A DNA stretch of 64,000 nt from Vishniacozyma victoriae. Its lineage: Eukaryota; Basidiomycota; Tremellomycetes; Tremellales; Bulleribasidiaceae. Where the stretch lies: positions 1,674,001 through 1,738,000 of the forward strand of contig JADPYG010000088.1 of NCBI GenBank assembly GCA_017654735.1, read 5' to 3'. Position numbers and translations under genes: made by a program. The first letter of the stretch is position 1; each line of letters starts with the position of its first letter. The notes beneath the pieces were generated by a model. The model did not search any database and was not told the origin of the DNA. It saw nothing but the letters and a program-made list of their open reading frames with translations. Below are positions 59,984 to 64,000 of this stretch, piece by piece.

Positions 59984-62372
59984 ATGTCAGGTGACCCAGT
60001 GAAACTAAGTCTGAAGGGACCAGCCCTACTCAACAACCCTACTTGGAATAAGGGCAGTGCTTTCACTCATGAGGAACGAAAAGCGTTCGGGCTAAGGGGG
60101 AGGTTGCCTTATGCGTGAGCAATACTTGTCCAATACCAGCAGCAACTAATTGGAAGAGTCGATACGCTGGATGAGCAAGTCACTAGAGCGTATCAGCAAT
60201 ATCAATCCCGAGAATCTGATCTACTCAAAAACAGCTTCCTACAATCGCTCAAAGGTGAGCTCCCCCACCTAAAAGCCTGTGCTGAGATTGAGCTCAGAAC
60301 CTGGTGCTATTCTACGCGTTGATCAGTCGACACTTGACGGAAATGTTTCCGGTAGTCTATACACCTACCGAAGCAGATGCTATTGCCGAGTACTCCCACT
60401 TGTTCAGGCGGAGCGAGGGATTATACCTGACTCCAGAATGGGAAGATGGGATGGAGGAGGATTTCCTAGATGCCTGCGAGGGACGGGATCTTGATCTAGT
60501 GCGTCCTCATTTCATCTTACCCTGGGCAGGGGGCTGATGATAGATTGTCGTTTCTGATGCCGAGGCTATTCTCGGGATTGGAGATCAGGTGAGTTTGAGG
60601 TGTGGGTGAGTCTAACAAGCAGGGGTCGGGAGGTATTGGCATTTCGTCTGCTAAGGCTGTCATCTATACCCTAGCAGCTGGTGTCGAGTGAGTGACCTCT
60701 CTGATTTCGACTATAGCTAATGTAGCAGCCCATCAAAGGCATTAGCAGTGACCCTAGACGTCGGGACGAATAACAGAGACTTACTGGATGATGATCTGTA
60801 CCTCGTATGTGATCCTTCCCCTTAGCTCGCATCTCTAGAAAAGACGTAGCTGATACATAGGGTTGGCGTCATGAACGTGTCAGGGGTCAGAAATATGACG
60901 ACTTTGTGGATCGATTCGTCGGGTTGGTCAAGAAGCACCAGTCAAAGTGTCTGCTTCATTTCGAAGATTTCGTAAGTTGATCCTACATCGTTCGCTTTGG
61001 ATACTGAATATGATAGGGTGTCACCAATGCCCAAAAGCTATTGAGAAAATACCGGTAAGTTCAATTCAGTCGTGCGAGCTCTTGCTGATCTATCGACAGC
61101 GACGAGCATTCGATCGTAAGCTGTTTGCCCTATCTGACTTATCGGAGCTGATGTGATAGTTCAATGACGATATCCAAGGTACAGGAGCTGTCACTGTGAG
61201 TGACCCATTCTTTCCGATTCGGCAGGATTGACCATGCAGCTGGCGGCGCTACAAGCAGCCATCAAAGTTACGGGGACAAAGGTGTGTTTAGGTCTCAACA
61301 GACAGCAAACATTACTGATCAGAATAGCTGCAAGACCAGCGTATAGTCATCTTTGGGGCAGGATCAGCAGGACTAGGCATAGCTCGCCAATTGCGAGATG
61401 CCATCCAACTTGAATCCAAAGTTGACGAGTCGACAGCAGCATCTAAATTCTGGTTAATCGACCAACACGGTCTCATCAAGACATCTCTAGGCGATAAAGT
61501 CAGAGACGAGATCGAACAAGAGTTCAGACGGGATGAACATGATTGGGGAAGTGAAGTGAATGGGTTGGAGGAGGTTGTTGGCAAGGTCAAGCCTACCGTA
61601 CTTATTGGGACTAGTACCCAGGGTGGAGCTTTTACTGAGTCTATAGTGAGTATTGGAGTAAGGGGTATAGCTGATTGTAGATCAGGGAGATGGCAAAACA
61701 TGTCGAACGACCTATCATCTTCCCGGTAAGCGGATTCGCTGAGACTTGAGGACGAGGGCTAACCGATAGCTCAGCAACCCGACCCGCCTTCACGAAGTCA
61801 CGTAAGCACTCGACCCTAGTCCAGCTGACATCAGCCCCAAGAACGCTCAAGAATGGACAAACGGCAAAGCCTTGATGGCGACTGGATCGCCTTTCGATCC
61901 AGTAGACGTCCCAGGTTCCTCCGACAAGTACATTGTCGCCGAGTGCAATAATGTTTGTCCCCTGCCAACTTGAGTTCCCCTTACTGATGGCAGGCGCTGA
62001 TCTACCCCGGTCTTGGCCTCGGAACGATCTTAGCGAATGCTACCAAGATGACTGACAAGATGATCGTAGCTGGTTCTAATCGATTATCAGAGTTGGCCCC
62101 GGCTCTGCAAGATCCCAAGAAAGCATTACTGCCAGAATTCGGAGGTCAGTAATATCTGATACGATGCAGAAGCAGACAAGAAGCTGACAATAGATGCCGC
62201 TTCTGTCAATTTCGAAATTGCAATAGCTGTTCTTGAGCAGGCTATTGAAGAGGGAGTATCTCAAGCCGAGGGTATCCCGAATTCCCACGGGGAGAGGAGG
62301 AAGTGGGCCGAGGGAAAGAGATGGATTCCCGAGTACCAGCAGTATCAGTATGATCCTGCTGGCAGGAAGTAA
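59984..62372 (+). CDS. MAE1: NAD(P)-dependent malic enzyme
   Basis: Oxidatively decarboxylates malate to pyruvate. Motifs in order: [37 protein letters not shown] (malate site), [50 protein letters not shown] (metal site region), [35 protein letters not shown] (nucleotide-binding GxGxxG) and [14 protein letters not shown]. It ends at [14 protein letters not shown]. Yeast Mae1 is mitochondrial; here an in-frame upstream start at 59846 could supply a leader, while ATG 59984 (MSGDPVKLS) is preferred for context. About twelve introns. Co-factor preference cannot be read from sequence by eye. Confidence 0.93.
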
Positions 62373-62653
62373 AGAGCAACCGAGTGGGATCGTGCTAGAT
62401 ATGGGAAGCAGTAACGAAATGTAGATGCATCATTACGCGAAGTGACAGGACCAGTTGGCCATATTGTATCAGGGGTACTACTGTTGCCTGGTGGCTACGA
62501 CTGAGGGACAGGCGTGTGCCACCTGGCCGCTGTCATCCAGGGACGCGATCTTATACCCCGTGCCGCGAGGCGCGATATGCTGTGTGAATACCGTGACGAT
62601 AGCGAATCGAAGCGGATGGACTTGAAGCCCATGCGGGTGATGCGCCGACGCGA
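62373..62653. other. convergent intergenic region
   Basis: 281 bases between the malic enzyme stop and the PIG-X/PBN1 stop. GC-rich around 62520-62600. No RNA gene or repeat recognised. Confidence 0.4.
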
Positions 62654-63275
62654 TTACTCCGTCTTAATGTGTCTATTCCGTTTGCCGAGAGACCAGATTT
62701 TGGTGACCAGGTATATCCACCCTAGCCAAATGACTACCGGGGTAGCGAGCTCGACAAGTGGGCGGTCGGACAGGCGTCCAATAGGCAAGGTGATGTTTAG
62801 TGGTGCGTACTGGACAACAGTAAGGCAGGAGGTGTCTGCTTGTTAGCTGAGACATTATACCTTCTAGCTCACCTTTCATGCCTTGACAGTCCCAGCCTGC
62901 TTTGACCCCATCCTCCCGGAAAAGGTTGATCGCCTCTGAGCCTTTGTCATTCGGCTCGAGATACCTAACGTGAAGCGGGATATCCAGCTCTCCATCGAAC
63001 CAGCCAACTCGCAAAGTCGAGTACTCGGTAATGTTCGAGACAGGTCGTTCAATATCGATCTTTTCAGGTGTCAACTCCCATTCTACTCGACCCCCTTGGC
63101 CCCAGATATCAATGAGCTCATGTCGATCAACGAAAATAGAATCCGGCAAGTTGAAAGACACGTGATATCGATCAAAAGTGTCCCTGTGTGCGGGTTTGGT
63201 AGCGGGTAGAGTGATCAGGAGGTGTGGATGGGATGCCGGGGCTTCTGTGAGGCGGAAGGTCGCTTGATGGCTCAT
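62654..63275 (-). CDS. PBN1: PIG-X/PBN1-like subunit of GPI mannosyltransferase I
   Basis: ER membrane protein supporting the first GPI mannosyltransferase (PIG-M/Gpi14). Two exons. The luminal part shows RYHVSFNLPDSIFVDRHEL, PEKIDIERPVSNITEYSTLR, IPLHVRYLEPNDKG and VKAGWDCQGMK. The splice (GTGAGC...AAGCAG) brings in CLTVVQYAPLNITLPIGRLSD, then VIWLGWIYLVTKIWSLGK as the single membrane segment and a short basic tail. The P-L-H-x-R-Y-x-x-P motif and one C-terminal anchor fit PIG-X/Pbn1. Start ATG 63275 is chosen because the frame further upstream has no ATG. Yeast Pbn1 is longer. Identity is by motif memory, hence moderate. Confidence 0.7.
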
Positions 63276-63986
63276 GGTATGTAGCTTCCTGCCTCGTTGA
63301 CTCTGGATTGGTTGCGCCTCGGCGTCTCGGTGTTGTGATGCTATTCTCTCTCTTTTGTCCAGCAAGACTCTGCCGTGGTACTGCAATGCTGGTTAAATGC
63401 GATGACAATTGAAAGTGGAGGGACGCGTACCGCTTGGCGCAGGGTAACTAGCCGACGGGATCAAAAGATAGCTCACCGGGCATGGGGGACTGTGACACAG
63501 GAGAGAAGGAATTTTCAGGGTCTAAGGGTTGATCACCAGTTAACGCCTCTTGACGTGTTTCCTCTGCTCTTTCCCCCTGTCGCCCTCTATAGTTTTCACC
63601 TGTCTACCCCTTTGTGCGACACTCTGACTTACTCTACTCGCTTCTATTCAATAGCATATCCTTTCACTTCACTTCACTTCCATATCTCTCATACATCCCC
63701 TCCCCCTCCTTACACAGCTCACCCAGTAGAACTGGAGACCTGTAACTGTATCCCTATCATACATAGCCTTACGACCCATCCTTCACGACCAGCCTCGATC
63801 ACACACACGACCCTCCTTCGCGACGTGGCCGGATTCCTGTGCCCCGACGACCGAAAAAAACTCAAATTGACGATCAAAGCGCAAAGGACACGCCTTCTTT
63901 GTCAACATCACTATACCAACGTATCTGAACGATTACGCCTACACACGTATACGATCTTTTCATCCCTCTTCTAGCACTCGACCAAG
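63276..63986. promoter_or_regulatory. divergent upstream region, PIG-X/PBN1 and next gene
   Basis: 711 bases. ACGCGT at 63423-63428. A tract of three CACTT units lies near 63664-63680 in a strongly pyrimidine-rich leader (63540-63730) ahead of the plus-strand ATG. No exon recognised. Confidence 0.4.
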
Positions 63987-64000
63987 ATGCTCTTTCAGAG
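63987..64000 (+). CDS. possible start of a further plus-strand gene, cut by window end
   Basis: ATG at 63987 with A at -3 follows a long C/T-rich leader; only MLFQ is visible before the window ends. Product cannot be told. Confidence 0.25.

Noticed and set aside
62514..62846. Plus-strand open frame of 110 codons
   Set aside because: Overlaps the PIG-X/PBN1 membrane exon on the other strand and has no domain or splice context.

Overview
This is a fungal nuclear genome window. Genes are broken up by many very short introns (about 34-85 nt) with GT donors, CTGAY-type branch sites just upstream of the acceptor, and no bacterial-style operons. Gene content (a Cps1-like polysaccharide synthase, a CPL1-like cysteine-rich secreted protein, a GT61 enzyme, extended Pmp3 and Slt2-type MAP kinase) points to a Tremellomycete basidiomycete, a relative of Cryptococcus/Kwoniella; the exact genus cannot be read from the sequence. 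I assembled gene models by hand from splice sites and frame continuity. Starts and some internal exons are therefore provisional.

Layout. 0-5 kb: 3' part of a Cps1-like GT2 synthase, a proteasome assembly chaperone (PAC3-like), an unrecognised multi-pass membrane protein, and UBC9. 5.6-13.4 kb: SCP160 (multi-KH vigilin) and RCY1 (F-box plus Sec10-like recyclin). 13.5-18 kb, minus strand: RNase H2 catalytic subunit, an alpha/beta hydrolase whose 5' end does not resolve cleanly, and a CPL1-like secreted protein. 18-28 kb: glycerol-3-phosphate acyltransferase, the nucleolar protein SRP40/Nopp140, aspartokinase HOM3, a TMEM41-type VTT membrane protein, and a WD40 protein. 28.8-34 kb: an extended Pmp3-family protein and a cell-integrity-type MAP kinase. 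34-39 kb: a PWWP protein with an 8-nt microexon, a BIG1/VOA1-like ER protein, RPB8 and TIM17. 39.6-46.5 kb: a BTB protein with an apparent AT-AG intron, an alpha-arrestin and a PGC1-like phosphodiesterase. 46.9-62.4 kb: GH18 chitinase-like enzyme, serine beta-lactamase-like protein, cytosolic GH13 amylase, GT61 glycosyltransferase, sugar transporter and malic enzyme. 62.6-64 kb: PIG-X/PBN1 and the start of another gene.

How the genes fit together. Most are unrelated housekeeping genes. A loose theme is surface and carbohydrate metabolism: Cps1-like synthase, the CPL1-like protein, MAP kinase, BIG1-like factor, chitinase-like enzyme, amylase, GT61, sugar porter and the GPI-mannosylation subunit. 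Several gene pairs are divergent with short shared promoters (4.1/4.3, 20.2/20.5, 35.9/36.3, 38.1/38.5 kb), and several are convergent with very little space (13,441-13,510). I saw no transposon, tRNA, rRNA or CRISPR array. The most unusual points are splicing oddities (start codon alone in an exon, 8-nt microexon, AT-AG intron), perfect inverted repeats in leaders, and secreted or surface proteins with uncommon architecture.
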